In this document: in pieces, positions 1-8,552 of the stretch
Position numbering within the stretch: position 1 is the first letter of the stretch
Layout of the letters: every line of letters begins with the position of its first letter
From: Arcticibacterium sp051269965
Lineage (GTDB): Bacteria > Bacteroidota > Bacteroidia > Cytophagales > Spirosomataceae
Direction: 5' to 3'
NCBI GenBank assembly: GCA_051269965.1
Contig: JBNMFK010000053.1
Location: 1-16,241 of the forward strand
DNA length: 16,241 nucleotides
Notes under the pieces: model-generated
Database searches by the model: none
What the model was told of the DNA's origin: nothing
What the model saw: only the letters and a program-made list of their open reading frames with translations
Made by a program: the position numbers and the translations under genes

Positions 1-309
1 CAAATCCCAATACACCCTATAAAACGGATATATATAGAGTTTTCATATCATACTTGTCCTACTTACCTAAAATTATGAGTTCTAAGTCTGTAAACGACTT
101 AGAAAAGGGGGAGAATAACTTCTATAATAATTAGAACAGAATGAGCTGGGGCGTAAGTTTTAATATCTAAACCTTAATGCTTTTGGTGAGCGTTGTAGCT
201 ATGAAATAATGTTGGTAATACCTCACAAAAAGATAAAGCACAAGTACGTATATCGTTCTGAATGTCTCATTATAAAATCAAGCCAAATGGATAAGTCAGA
301 ACTTTATCA
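1..309. other. Non-coding stretch at window start, one hairpin
   Basis: I find no convincing gene here on either strand; all frames are broken by stops. The region lies downstream of the GntR relic on the minus strand and may hold further decayed parts of it, but I could not recognise an effector domain. The only clear structure is a perfect 9-bp inverted repeat (80-88 with 96-104, 7-nt loop). No T-run of terminator type follows it on either strand. Confidence 0.5.
80..104. repeat. Perfect 9-bp inverted repeat, role unknown
   Basis: TTCTAAGTC at 80-88 pairs perfectly with GACTTAGAA at 96-104 across a 7-nt loop. On the plus strand it is followed by a purine-rich stretch rather than T's, and on the minus strand by only a weak AT-rich stretch. 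It is therefore a poor intrinsic terminator. It could be an operator or the decayed end of a neighbouring gene's terminator. Confidence 0.4.
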
Positions 310-537
310 GAAGAAATCTTGGTGCTGTTGGTAAGATGGGGTCAGAGAATCATTCACAGCTAAGACCGTAGAAAAAGAAAGGCATTTTTATAAATCAATA
401 AATCTTCGAAAAGTGTTTGCCCATTAGGGTGCAAAACCACTCCTAGACGAGATTTTGTTAATGATAGAATTCATGATCTGTTTGTATACAGGTATTCGGG
501 GTACTTCATTTATTTTGATTTGTTGAAAGATATCCAT
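310..537 (-). pseudogene. Relic of a GntR-family transcriptional regulator
   Basis: Reading the minus strand from the ATG at 537-535 gives 37 residues beginning MDIFQQIKINE, then PVYKQIMNSIINKIS, and a TAA stop at 426-424. This is the characteristic N-terminus of Bacteroidota GntR regulators (FxxIxIxExSxxPKYxQIxxSI). Reading on in the same frame shows residues resembling the rest of the winged helix (FRRFIDL, STVLAVNDSL), broken by further stops at 390-388 and 309-307. The ligand-binding domain is not recognisable. It lies divergent to the rhamnose operon, where a local rhamnose-responsive repressor or activator would be expected. The family assignment rests on my recall of the motif; that the gene is broken is seen directly. 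Confidence 0.6.
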
Positions 538-651
538 CTATTTGCTCGAGTATTTGATGTATGAGTTTTAATTTATGAAGGTCTCAAACCGCAGTCATGC
601 TTAACTTGGATGGTACAGTAGAGGATGGAAAACATTCTTTTAGCATATAAT

Positions 652-668
652 TTCGTATCAAATACGAA
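652..668. promoter_or_regulatory. 7-bp palindrome just upstream of rhaD start
   Basis: TTCGTAT at 652-658 and ATACGAA at 662-668 form a perfect inverted repeat with a 3-nt centre (CAA). It ends one base before the ATG at 670. The size and symmetry fit a dimeric regulator's operator such as GntR or LacI type. As RNA it could also form a small hairpin over the ribosome-binding region. A site here argues that translation starts at 670 rather than at 625. Function is inference. Confidence 0.4.
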
Positions 669-669
669 T

Positions 670-2784
670 ATGAAACACATGATAGACTCTACGGAACATT
701 TTAATTACGTCGATTACCTTTGGGATGATAAAAAGGCTGCAGAGTTAGGAGATGACCAAGTGGCCCTCTTCTTATACAGGTCAAATATTCTTGGAGCAGA
801 TTTGAGAATCACCAACTATGGCGGCGGTAATACCAGTTGCAAAACCATTGAGAAAGATCCATTAACTAATGAAGAAGTGGAGGTCATGTGGATCAAAGGT
901 TCAGGTGGCGATATAGGCACATTGACCAAAGCCGGAATTGCAGGTCTATATACGGAGAGATTACGAAACCTAAAAAATGTTTATGGCGGCTTAGCTGATG
1001 AAGACCGTATGGTAGGCTTGTTCAATCATTGCATTTATGACCTTGATAGCAAAGCCCCATCGATAGATACTCCATTACATGGATTGCTCCCTTTCGAGCA
1101 CATTGACCATTTGCATCCAGACGCCCTAATTGCGGTAGCCGCAGCAAAAGATAGCGAAAAAGTAACCAAGCAAATTTGGGGTGCCACGATGGGTTGGGTG
1201 CCATGGCAAAAGCCAGGGTTTGACTTGGGGCTTCAGTTGGAAAAATGTCTAAATGACAATCCTGGAATACGAGGTATTGTCTTAGGTAGCCATGGTCTTT
1301 TCACATGGGGAGATACTTCTTATGAATGCTATATAAATAGCCTTAAAGTCATAGAAATGGCCTCGGAGTATATTGAAAATAAAATAAAGGAAAATGGAAG
1401 TGTCTTTGGAGGGCAAAAAGTTGAGAGTCTGCCAAAAGAAGAACGTCAAGAGAAAGCAGCTGAATTGATGCCAATGCTAAGAGGCCTGTGCTCTTCTGAA
1501 AACAGGATGATTGGCCATTTTACAGACAGTGATGTGGTGCTTGAATACATCAATAGTTATGATTTAGAACGTCTAGCACCGATGGGAACCTCTTGTCCTG
1601 ATCACTTTCTCAGAACCAAGATTCAACCCTTAGTACTTCAACTAAATACGAATGAAGATCTTTCCAATACGGAAGTAATTATTGATAAATTAAAACCAGC
1701 ATTCGAACAATACAGGAAAGAGTACCAGGCATATTATGATACTCATAAACGAGACAATAGTCCGGCCGTTCGTGATGCCAATCCGGTTATTATTATCTAT
1801 CCGGGTGTTGGTATGTTTAGTTTTGCCAAAAATAAGCAGACGACTAGAGTTGCTAATGAGTTTTATGTTAACGCTATCAATGTCATGCGTGGTGCGGAAG
1901 CCATTACTGCTTACACGTCATTGCCTAGACAAGAAGCCTTCGATATAGAATATTGGTTGCTAGAGGAAGCAAAGCTTCAGCGAATGCCAAAAGAGAAACC
2001 TTTATCTCGCAAGGTAGCTCTTGTCACAGGTGCAGGTGGAGGAATTGGTAAAGCAATTGCTGATAAACTGGTTGCTGAAGGAGCGAATGTGGTATTGACA
2101 GATATTTCGGAAGAAAGGCTTAAAGAAGCCTTAGCAACATTCGGCAGAGATACTGCGAGCTATGCAATTTGTGATGTTACCAAAAGCGATTCAATTATAG
2201 AAGCATTAAAAAAAGCTTGTGTGGAATTTGGTGGAGTAGATATCGTAGTTCACAGTGCTGGCTTGGCCATTTCGAAACCCCTTGAAGAGACGACTGAAAA
2301 GGATTGGGATATTCTTCAAAATGTTCTTGTGAAAGGACAATTTGAATTAGCGAAACAGGCAGTCGTCATATTACGAAAGCAAAGTTTGGGAGGAGACTTC
2401 ATATGCATTGCCAGTAAAAACGGTTTAGTGTCTGGCCCCAACAACGTCGCTTACGGAACTGCAAAAGCGGCACAACAGCATATGGCAAGACTCCTTGCAG
2501 CTGAGTTAGGTGATGATAAAATTCGAGTAAACACAGTCAACCCCGATGGGGTTATCGTTGGTAGTAAAATATGGGAAGGCGATTGGGCAGAAGGACGTGC
2601 TAAAGCTTATGGAATTACGGTAGATGAACTTCCGGCACACTATGCCAAACGTAATCTTTTAAATGAAATTATTTATCCAGCAGACATTGCCAATGGGGTT
2701 TTTGCTTGTGTGGGGCTTTTGGATAAAACTACGGGAAATATTATTAATGTAGATGGTGGAATGGCCAACGCATTTGTACGCTAG
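670..2784 (+). CDS. Bifunctional rhamnulose-1-phosphate aldolase / L-lactaldehyde dehydrogenase
   Basis: A two-domain fusion. The N-terminal class II aldolase/adducin domain (about residues 15-410) cleaves L-rhamnulose 1-phosphate to DHAP and L-lactaldehyde. The C-terminal short-chain dehydrogenase (about 448-704) oxidises the aldehyde to L-lactate. In numbering from this start, the aldolase part shows NYGGGNTS, WIKGSGGD, HIDHLH (144-149, likely metal ligands) and GSHG (His208). The SDR part shows TGAGGGIG (from Thr453), Ser582, and YGTAK with catalytic Tyr595 and Lys599. An upstream in-frame ATG at 625 would add 15 residues. I prefer 670 (or 679) because family members begin close to the FxYVxYLWDD motif and a palindrome sits just before 670. 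At 704 aa the length fits the family. It is the first gene of the rhamnose operon; a 67-bp gap with a T-run precedes the next gene. The protein is often called RhaD or RhaDE. Confidence 0.93.
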   Translation: MKHMIDSTEHFNYVDYLWDDKKAAELGDDQVALFLYRSNILGADLRITNYGGGNTSCKTIEKDPLTNEEVEVMWIKGSGGDIGTLTKAGIAGLYTERLRNLKNVYGGLADEDRMVGLFNHCIYDLDSKAPSIDTPLHGLLPFEHIDHLHPDALIAVAAAKDSEKVTKQIWGATMGWVPWQKPGFDLGLQLEKCLNDNPGIRGIVLGSHGLFTWGDTSYECYINSLKVIEMASEYIENKIKENGSVFGGQKVESLPKEERQEKAAELMPMLRGLCSSENRMIGHFTDSDVVLEYINSYDLERLAPMGTSCPDHFLRTKIQPLVLQLNTNEDLSNTEVIIDKLKPAFEQYRKEYQAYYDTHKRDNSPAVRDANPVIIIYPGVGMFSFAKNKQTTRVANEFYVNAINVMRGAEAITAYTSLPRQEAFDIEYWLLEEAKLQRMPKEKPLSRKVALVTGAGGGIGKAIADKLVAEGANVVLTDISEERLKEALATFGRDTASYAICDVTKSDSIIEALKKACVEFGGVDIVVHSAGLAISKPLEETTEKDWDILQNVLVKGQFELAKQAVVILRKQSLGGDFICIASKNGLVSGPNNVAYGTAKAAQQHMARLLAAELGDDKIRVNTVNPDGVIVGSKIWEGDWAEGRAKAYGITVDELPAHYAKRNLLNEIIYPADIANGVFACVGLLDKTTGNIINVDGGMANAFVR

Positions 2785-2851
2785 TTTTTTTTTAAATTTA
2801 ATGGATTTTCGCTTCATGGAAGTTAATTTTCAATTAGTATATGGACTCTAA

Positions 2852-4132
2852 ATGAGAATAGATAAAAACCAACTAGCAGACAGCAATCAAAAAGGTATCG
2901 CTGATCATAAGGTACGTTTCGATTTTCTAGCAAATATTTTGTCAAAAAAGGGTTTTGATGTTGATAATGTTGTTCACAAGCTACAAGCCTTTCAAGTTGC
3001 TATACCTAGTTGGGCATTAGGAGCTGGAGGGACTCGATTTGGACGTTTTGGTTTTCAAGGAGAGCCTTCTAGTCTAGAGCAAAAGCTAGAAGATGTTGGA
3101 ATTCTTCATGCACTTACTCAAACTGCTGGAGCAGTCTCCTTACACATTCCATGGGATGTTCCTAGCGATTATGCTGCCATAAAAGATTTGGCACACTTTC
3201 ATAATCTTCTGTTTGATGCAGTTAACTCCAATACCTTTCAGGATCAAAAAAACGCTAAGGAAAGTTATAAGTTTGGTTCACTTAGCAGCACGAGTAAAGC
3301 GGTTCGTGAGCAGGCGATTGAACACAATATTGAGGTGATAAAAATAGGGGATAAGTTAGGTTCTAAAAGCCTGACTGTTTGGTTAGCCGATGGTTCTAAT
3401 TTTCCTGGACAAAGTAGTTTTCAATCTGCCCTACAGCATACGGAAGATAGTCTAAAGGCCATTTACAAAGAGCTCCCTGCTGACTGGAAACTTTTTATTG
3501 AGTACAAACCTTATGAGCCTAATTTCTACAGTACCGTTATTCAAGATTGGGGTACTTCTTTTATGTTGGCTAACGCCTGCGGTGACAAAGCCTATACCCT
3601 TGTGGACCTTGGTCACCATTTGCCAAATACCAATATCGAGCAGATAGTTTCAACCTTGATGCTAAAAGGAAAACTAGGTGGATTTCATTTTAATGACAGT
3701 AAATATGGGGATGATGATCTCACGGTGGGGAGTGTAAAGCCTTATGCTTTATTTCTCATATTTAATGCCTTAGTTTATGGGATGGAAAATAATGCTCAAA
3801 ACCCCTATCCTGCGTGGATGATAGATGCGAGTCATAATATCAAAGATCCCCTAGAGGATTTAATACAATCTTTAGAGGCTATTATGGAAGCATATGCTAA
3901 AGCCCTGCTGGTAGACCAAGCTTTGTTAGCAGAAGCACAGCAAAATCATGATGTGGTTAAGTGCCAAGAAATCCTTCAAGACGCCTATAGAACAGACGTG
4001 AGGCCTTTATTAGAAGAAGCAAGGTTTAATAAAGGCGGGGCAATAAGCCCAATAAAAGCATATCGTTCTCTAAAAATTAGAGAAGATCTTATCAAAGAAA
4101 GGGGAGCAGATTCAATAGCTACGGGACTTTAA
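2852..4132 (+). CDS. rhaI: L-rhamnose isomerase (RhaI / Pseudomonas stutzeri type)
   Basis: Interconverts L-rhamnose and L-rhamnulose, the entry step of the phosphorylated rhamnose pathway, in the cytoplasm. The 426-residue protein is a xylose-isomerase-like TIM barrel. Probable metal-binding and catalytic positions visible are Glu217 in FIEYKPYEP, Asp252 with His255/His256 in VDLGHH, and His279 with Asp282 and Asp287-289 in the GGFHFNDS...GDDD stretch. The conserved MIDASHN follows near residue 325. Length and motifs match the rhizobial/Pseudomonas-type family rather than E. coli RhaA. The ATG at 2852 gives the typical MRIDKNQ beginning. The kinase gene follows after only 10 bp, so the two are very likely co-transcribed. 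Confidence 0.93.
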   Translation: MRIDKNQLADSNQKGIADHKVRFDFLANILSKKGFDVDNVVHKLQAFQVAIPSWALGAGGTRFGRFGFQGEPSSLEQKLEDVGILHALTQTAGAVSLHIPWDVPSDYAAIKDLAHFHNLLFDAVNSNTFQDQKNAKESYKFGSLSSTSKAVREQAIEHNIEVIKIGDKLGSKSLTVWLADGSNFPGQSSFQSALQHTEDSLKAIYKELPADWKLFIEYKPYEPNFYSTVIQDWGTSFMLANACGDKAYTLVDLGHHLPNTNIEQIVSTLMLKGKLGGFHFNDSKYGDDDLTVGSVKPYALFLIFNALVYGMENNAQNPYPAWMIDASHNIKDPLEDLIQSLEAIMEAYAKALLVDQALLAEAQQNHDVVKCQEILQDAYRTDVRPLLEEARFNKGGAISPIKAYRSLKIREDLIKERGADSIATGL

Positions 4133-4142
4133 TTAGACAACA

Positions 4143-5516
4143 ATGACAATCAAGGTAACGGCTATATTCGATATTGGAAGGACCAATAAAAAGTTTTTCT
4201 TATTTGATTCGAATTTTCAAGAAGTGTATCGAGAGTATACTCGTTTTGATGAAATTGAAGATGAGGACGGATATCCTACTGAAAATCTAGAAGCACTAGA
4301 AAACTGGGTTAAAAAAGTTTTTGATAAAATGTTCCATTCTCTCGAATATGAGATAAAGGCCTTGAATTTCTCATGTTATGGAGCAAGTTTGGTTCACATT
4401 GATAAAAATGGCAAGGTAGTCGCCCCGCTTTACAATTATATGAAGCCATTAGCGGACGACGTTTACAATTCTTTTTATGATAAATATGGTCCTGAAAATG
4501 AGCTTTCAAGAGTAACAGGGTCTCCTAGATTAGGTATGTTAAATACCGGAATGCATCTTTATTGGCTTAAAAGGACGCAGCCTGAGGTCTTCAAAAAAAT
4601 AAAGTATTCCTTACATCTCCCTCAATATTTGAGCTACCTCTTTACTGAAATTCCGGTAAGTGAATACACCAGCATTGGTTGTCATACCATGCTTTGGGAC
4701 TTCGATAAAACTGATTATCATGAATGGGTTTATAAGGAAGGAATACAAGCTAAGCTGCCTCCTATAACGTCTACAAAAGAGACTAGACCCATTAATTATC
4801 AAGGTAAGACTATTCAAATAGGATCTGGAATACATGATAGTTCTTCCGCCTTACTGCCCTATATCCGAAGTATTTCAAAACGATTTGTATTGGTTTCAAC
4901 AGGTACTTGGAGTATATCGATAAATCCTTTTAACAAGGAAATACTCAGTGAAGAGGATCTGAAAAATGATGGACTTTTTAATATGAGAGTGGATGGGAGT
5001 CGGGTGAAGGTTTCTCGTCTGTTTCTTGGGAATGAATACAAGCTTCAAGTTAAGGGCCTGTCCAAGCATTTTAATCTCCCTGAGGCCTACCACAAACAAG
5101 TAAAGTTCGACGCAAACATATTTTCAGGAATTAAGAAGGACTTTGTTCCCATGTTTAAATGGGTAAGTATGATATTTGAAGAAATGCCAAAGGAAACGAA
5201 GATACCTTATAGTGATTTTGAGCATGCCTATCATCAGCTCATGTTAGAGTTGGTCTTATTGCAAGTTAAAAGCATTAGGGCCACAGTCGGAGATAAAGAC
5301 ATTGAAAAACTATATGTGGATGGCGGTTTTAGCGACAATGAAGTGTATCTAGAATTGCTCTCATTATATTTATCAGACATGACGCTGAGCACCACAGACT
5401 CTTCCTTAGGATCGGCCTTGGGTGCGGCTATCGTAATCTCCGATGTAACTTTAGAAACCAAATTTTTGAAGAAAAACTACGCTTGTAAAAAACATATTCC
5501 GCTGATATCAAAATAA
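4143..5516 (+). CDS. rhaB: Rhamnulokinase, FGGY carbohydrate kinase family
   Basis: Phosphorylates L-rhamnulose with ATP to L-rhamnulose 1-phosphate, the substrate of the upstream aldolase fusion. The 457-residue protein has the actin-like FGGY fold. It shows an N-terminal phosphate-binding segment (FDIGRTNKKFFLFD, about 9-22), the hinge motif GSGIHDSS with the probable catalytic base Asp232, the second phosphate loop STGTWSI, and a late VDGGFSDN adenosine-site motif. The family covers several sugar kinases; the rhamnulose specificity comes from its place between the isomerase and the lactate dehydrogenase. The ATG at 4143 is 10 bp after the isomerase stop, and the next gene begins 8 bp after its stop. 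Confidence 0.9.
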   Translation: MTIKVTAIFDIGRTNKKFFLFDSNFQEVYREYTRFDEIEDEDGYPTENLEALENWVKKVFDKMFHSLEYEIKALNFSCYGASLVHIDKNGKVVAPLYNYMKPLADDVYNSFYDKYGPENELSRVTGSPRLGMLNTGMHLYWLKRTQPEVFKKIKYSLHLPQYLSYLFTEIPVSEYTSIGCHTMLWDFDKTDYHEWVYKEGIQAKLPPITSTKETRPINYQGKTIQIGSGIHDSSSALLPYIRSISKRFVLVSTGTWSISINPFNKEILSEEDLKNDGLFNMRVDGSRVKVSRLFLGNEYKLQVKGLSKHFNLPEAYHKQVKFDANIFSGIKKDFVPMFKWVSMIFEEMPKETKIPYSDFEHAYHQLMLELVLLQVKSIRATVGDKDIEKLYVDGGFSDNEVYLELLSLYLSDMTLSTTDSSLGSALGAAIVISDVTLETKFLKKNYACKKHIPLISK

Positions 5517-5524
5517 ATAATTTT

Positions 5525-6676
5525 ATGTTGACCGAAATCAATTCTAGATACCCCTCCATGGACGATTTGAGAAATAAGGCTATGCGTCGCATACCTAAAT
5601 TCGCTTTTGAGTATTTAGATGGGGGATGTAATGAAGACGTGAGTATTTCTCGCAACACTTCAGAGATACGTGAAGTACAATTGCAACCCAGGTATCTTCG
5701 TAATAATGGCATCAGTTCTACTAAGACAAAGGTCTTGGGAATAGAATACGACGCACCGTTCGGCGTAGCTCCGGTTGGCCTTCAAGGACTAATGTGGCCT
5801 AATTCTCCAGAAATTTTGGCTAAATCGGCATTCAAGCACAATATTCCTTTTATACTGAGTACGGTTACTACCATGAGTATTGAGCGAGCCAGTGAATTGA
5901 CGGAAGGTAAGGCATGGTTTCAATTGTATAATCCAGCGGAAGATGCATTGCGTGACGATATTATAAACCGTGCAGAGGCGGCTGGATGCCCAGTTTTAGT
6001 ATTACTTTGCGATGTGCCCACATTTGGATATCGCCCAAGAGACATACGAAATGGCCTGGCACTACCTCCTAAAATGTCGCTTAAGAATATGCTGCAAATT
6101 ATGGGTAGCCCAACTTGGGCTATGAATACTTTAAAATATGGTCAACCCACTTTTGAGACCTTAAAGCCCTACACTCCTGAAGGACTTAATTTAAAGCAAC
6201 TAGGGGCGTTTATGGACAAGACCTTTTCTGGTCGTTTAAACGAAGAGAGAATAAAGCCTATTCGAGACAAATGGAAAGGTAAACTGGTGCTTAAAGGCGT
6301 ATCCTCGGAGCAAGATACACAGGACGCTATACGCATGGGTTTTGATGGAATTATTGTCTCTAATCATGGAGGTAGGCAGCTAGATGCCGCGGAATCCACC
6401 ATAAATTCACTTTCCGAAATTGCAGCTAAATATGGGGATCAGATAGAAATAATGATGGATAGTGGCCTTAGGTCGGGACCGGATATTGCGAGAGCTATGG
6501 CCAGTGGAGCAAAGTTTACTTTCATGGGAAGGTCATTTCTATATGGTTGTGGAGCACTAGGCAATAAGGGTGGAGATCACACCATATCTATGCTCAAAAC
6601 GCAATTCAAACAAGTGATGGATCAATTATGCTGTGAACGCGTTGAAGACTTGCCAAAACATCTTATTACGAAATAA
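5525..6676 (+). CDS. lldD: FMN-dependent L-lactate dehydrogenase (alpha-hydroxy-acid oxidase family)
   Basis: Oxidises an L-2-hydroxy acid using FMN. In this operon the obvious substrate is the L-lactate released by the aldolase/dehydrogenase fusion, giving pyruvate and passing electrons to the respiratory chain or oxygen. The 383-residue TIM barrel has the family signatures: FEYLDGG near the N-terminus, PFGVAPVGLQG, WFQLY, LLCDVPTFGYRPRDIRNG, Lys257 in LVLKG, the active-site SNHGGRQLD (His281, Arg284) and the FMN-phosphate segment MMDSGLRSGPDI followed by FMGRSFLYG. No residue expected for catalysis is evidently missing. It begins 8 bp after the kinase stop and ends 12 bp before the permease ATG. 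It could act on another hydroxy acid, but the context strongly favours lactate. Confidence 0.88.
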   Translation: MLTEINSRYPSMDDLRNKAMRRIPKFAFEYLDGGCNEDVSISRNTSEIREVQLQPRYLRNNGISSTKTKVLGIEYDAPFGVAPVGLQGLMWPNSPEILAKSAFKHNIPFILSTVTTMSIERASELTEGKAWFQLYNPAEDALRDDIINRAEAAGCPVLVLLCDVPTFGYRPRDIRNGLALPPKMSLKNMLQIMGSPTWAMNTLKYGQPTFETLKPYTPEGLNLKQLGAFMDKTFSGRLNEERIKPIRDKWKGKLVLKGVSSEQDTQDAIRMGFDGIIVSNHGGRQLDAAESTINSLSEIAAKYGDQIEIMMDSGLRSGPDIARAMASGAKFTFMGRSFLYGCGALGNKGGDHTISMLKTQFKQVMDQLCCERVEDLPKHLITK

Positions 6677-6688
6677 AAAGAAGTGAAT

Positions 6689-8137
6689 ATGAGCCAGAAC
6701 ACTACTAAGAAAGATAAGATTGTGGAAGTTGCGGGTGGAGAGTTTGAAAGGGAAGCAGTTCCTGAATCGAAACTTAAAAGCTGGAAAAGTTTTTTGGGCA
6801 TGTATGCAGGCGAGCATGCCGCTGGAACGGAATTCATGATTGGTCCTTTGTTTTTAACAGCGGGAGTAAGTGCTTTTGACCTTATTGTGGGTTTACTCTT
6901 GGGTAACTTTTTAGCTGTATTAAGTTGGCGATTTCTCACAGCGAAAATAGCGGTAGAAAACAGACTAACACTTTACTATCAACTGGAAAAAATCTGCGGG
7001 AAAAAATTGGTGACAGGCTATAACTTGGCTAATGGGATTTTGTTTTGTTTTCTGGCTGGAGCTATGATAACTGTTTCCGCAACTGCGGTCGGTATTCCTT
7101 TCGATATGGAAATGCCAAAACTAACAGATACCACACCTAATGGAATGACATGGGTCATTCTTGTGATTATTATTGGTGTGGTGATTTCCTTAGTGGCCTC
7201 TAAGGGGTATGATACGGTTTCAAAAGCAGCCAATTGGATGTCTCCTATCATCGTACTTGCATTTATTGCTTGCGGAGTTGTAGCACTGATTCAATTGGAC
7301 GTTAAAAGTTTTTCAGACTTCTGGAATATTTGGGGAGAAGGCTCAGAACCCTTTCCTGGACAAATGAAATATACTTTCTGGCATGTAACTATTTGGTCAT
7401 GGTTTGCCAATGCAGCCATGCATATTGGCATGTCCGATTTATCTGTATTTAGATTTGCTAAAAAAGAAAGTTCTGGTTGGACAACAGCTGCAGGTATGTA
7501 CGTAGGCCATTATATGGCATGGATAGCTGCTGCCTTACTTTATGCAGTTTATGTAAAATCACCAGAGGCACAGGCCTTTTTATCAAACGGTGAAGCTCCA
7601 CCAGTGGCTCCCGGGCCTTTGGCTCATAATGCCATCGGTTTTTTTGGTATTATTGCTGTGGTATTGGCTGGCTGGACAACGGCCAATCCAACTATCTATA
7701 GAGCGGGATTAGCATTTCAGGCCATTATGCCTAAAGTCTCAACATTTTGGGTAACAATTCTGGCAGGTACCGTTGCTACTATCGCTGGTTTATTTCCAGC
7801 TTTTGCTATGAAACTTTTAGGGTTCGTAGCTCTTTACGGGTTCATATTAGCACCCTTTGGAGCGATTATCGTATTTGAGCACTTTTTTCATAAGCGGGCT
7901 GGAATCTTAAAAAACTATGCAGAAGTAGCAGGTATCAAGTTCAATAAGGCGGTGTTTTTTGCTTGGGCGATTAGCTTTGGACTCTTCTATTTTATATCGA
8001 TACAATATGATGTTTTTCTTTCATTCGTGACTTTACCATCATGGTTACTTTGCGGAGGTCTGTTTCTTATTTTTAGTAGATTATGGCAAAAAAAGGGGAA
8101 AGCTAATTCAGGAACGTCCAAAAAGGGCATTTATTAA
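6689..8137 (+). CDS. NCS1-type (purine-cytosine permease-like) transporter, candidate rhamnose importer
   Basis: A very hydrophobic protein of 482 residues with about twelve predicted membrane segments. After a charged N-terminal tail it shows FLGMYAGEHAAGTEFMIGP, which resembles the first helix region of nucleobase:cation symporter-1 proteins. Further helices carry NLANGILFCFLAGAMI and YVGHYMAWIAAALLYAV. An in-frame GTG at 6683 exists, but the ATG at 6689 after an AAAAAGAAG stretch is the more likely start. Known NCS1 members move nucleobases, allantoin, hydantoins or thiamine. Its position as last gene of a complete rhamnose operon that otherwise lacks an importer suggests L-rhamnose, or possibly lactate, as substrate. 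That role is inference. Confidence 0.75.
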   Translation: MSQNTTKKDKIVEVAGGEFEREAVPESKLKSWKSFLGMYAGEHAAGTEFMIGPLFLTAGVSAFDLIVGLLLGNFLAVLSWRFLTAKIAVENRLTLYYQLEKICGKKLVTGYNLANGILFCFLAGAMITVSATAVGIPFDMEMPKLTDTTPNGMTWVILVIIIGVVISLVASKGYDTVSKAANWMSPIIVLAFIACGVVALIQLDVKSFSDFWNIWGEGSEPFPGQMKYTFWHVTIWSWFANAAMHIGMSDLSVFRFAKKESSGWTTAAGMYVGHYMAWIAAALLYAVYVKSPEAQAFLSNGEAPPVAPGPLAHNAIGFFGIIAVVLAGWTTANPTIYRAGLAFQAIMPKVSTFWVTILAGTVATIAGLFPAFAMKLLGFVALYGFILAPFGAIIVFEHFFHKRAGILKNYAEVAGIKFNKAVFFAWAISFGLFYFISIQYDVFLSFVTLPSWLLCGGLFLIFSRLWQKKGKANSGTSKKGIY

Positions 8138-8161
8138 GATATGAAGTGACCTCGTGTGATG

Positions 8162-8552
8162 CTATCTAGATTGTTGAAGGAAATTAATAAAAGTTAAACC
8201 CCCTATTTCAATTCTTGTTAGGTCTACGGTTATTTTGTGGTCCGTATACTTTTCAAGATAGTTATCTGCAGAGTGTTTATTTTCTGAAATACAACATTCT
8301 TTCAATAAGTTATTAGCTAAGGAGGCTATTTTGTTACCTATTCTGGTGCTCGATGCATTGAGGACCACGATAACAAAAGTGTATGTGTTTTGCTTTAGAT
8401 TCTACATCACCTTTCTTGTCGTTGTCGGTCAGGGATATTTCACGATTAGTAAAGAGGTATCCTTGATGAACTACTTTGCTACCTACTGCACCACAGATAC
8501 GTGGACTTGGCTTTTCTAGAAAGATGGACAATTCTTCGGTAAGAAGTGACAC
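8162..8552 (-). pseudogene. Unrecognised frameshifted gene relic
   Basis: Two overlapping minus-strand frames look like pieces of one protein. The first (8552 to about 8375) reads LTEELSIFLEKPSPRICGAVGSK and later SLTDNDKKGD. The second (from about 8380 to 8162) reads TFVIVVLNASSTRIGNK and ends EIGGLTFINFLQQSR. Joining them needs a single frameshift near 8370-8385. Upstream on the same strand the frame is interrupted by TGA at 8564-8562 and more stops, so the 5' part is missing or decayed. The amino-acid make-up is protein-like, unlike the plus-strand frames here. I do not recognise the family. Confidence 0.35.

Noticed and set aside
329..342. A 14-base string CTGTTGGTAAGATG appears both near 327-340 and near 10255-10268.
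   Set aside because: One match of this length is near what chance gives in 16 kb of AT-rich DNA, and the flanks do not match.
250..525. A possible transposase remnant on the plus strand around 286-525.
   Set aside because: The plus-strand reading has several stops and no transposase motif, while the minus strand gives a much better GntR match.
2785..2851. T-run directly after the aldolase stop, as a possible terminator inside the operon.
   Set aside because: No stable hairpin precedes the T's, and the next genes clearly belong to the same pathway.
6622..6939. Minus-strand frames across the start of the permease gene.
   Set aside because: They overlap two well-supported plus-strand genes and have no recognisable features.
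8331..8519. A 62-codon plus-strand frame with a hydrophobic translation.
   Set aside because: It lies opposite the more protein-like minus-strand relic, has no family features and no ribosome-binding context.
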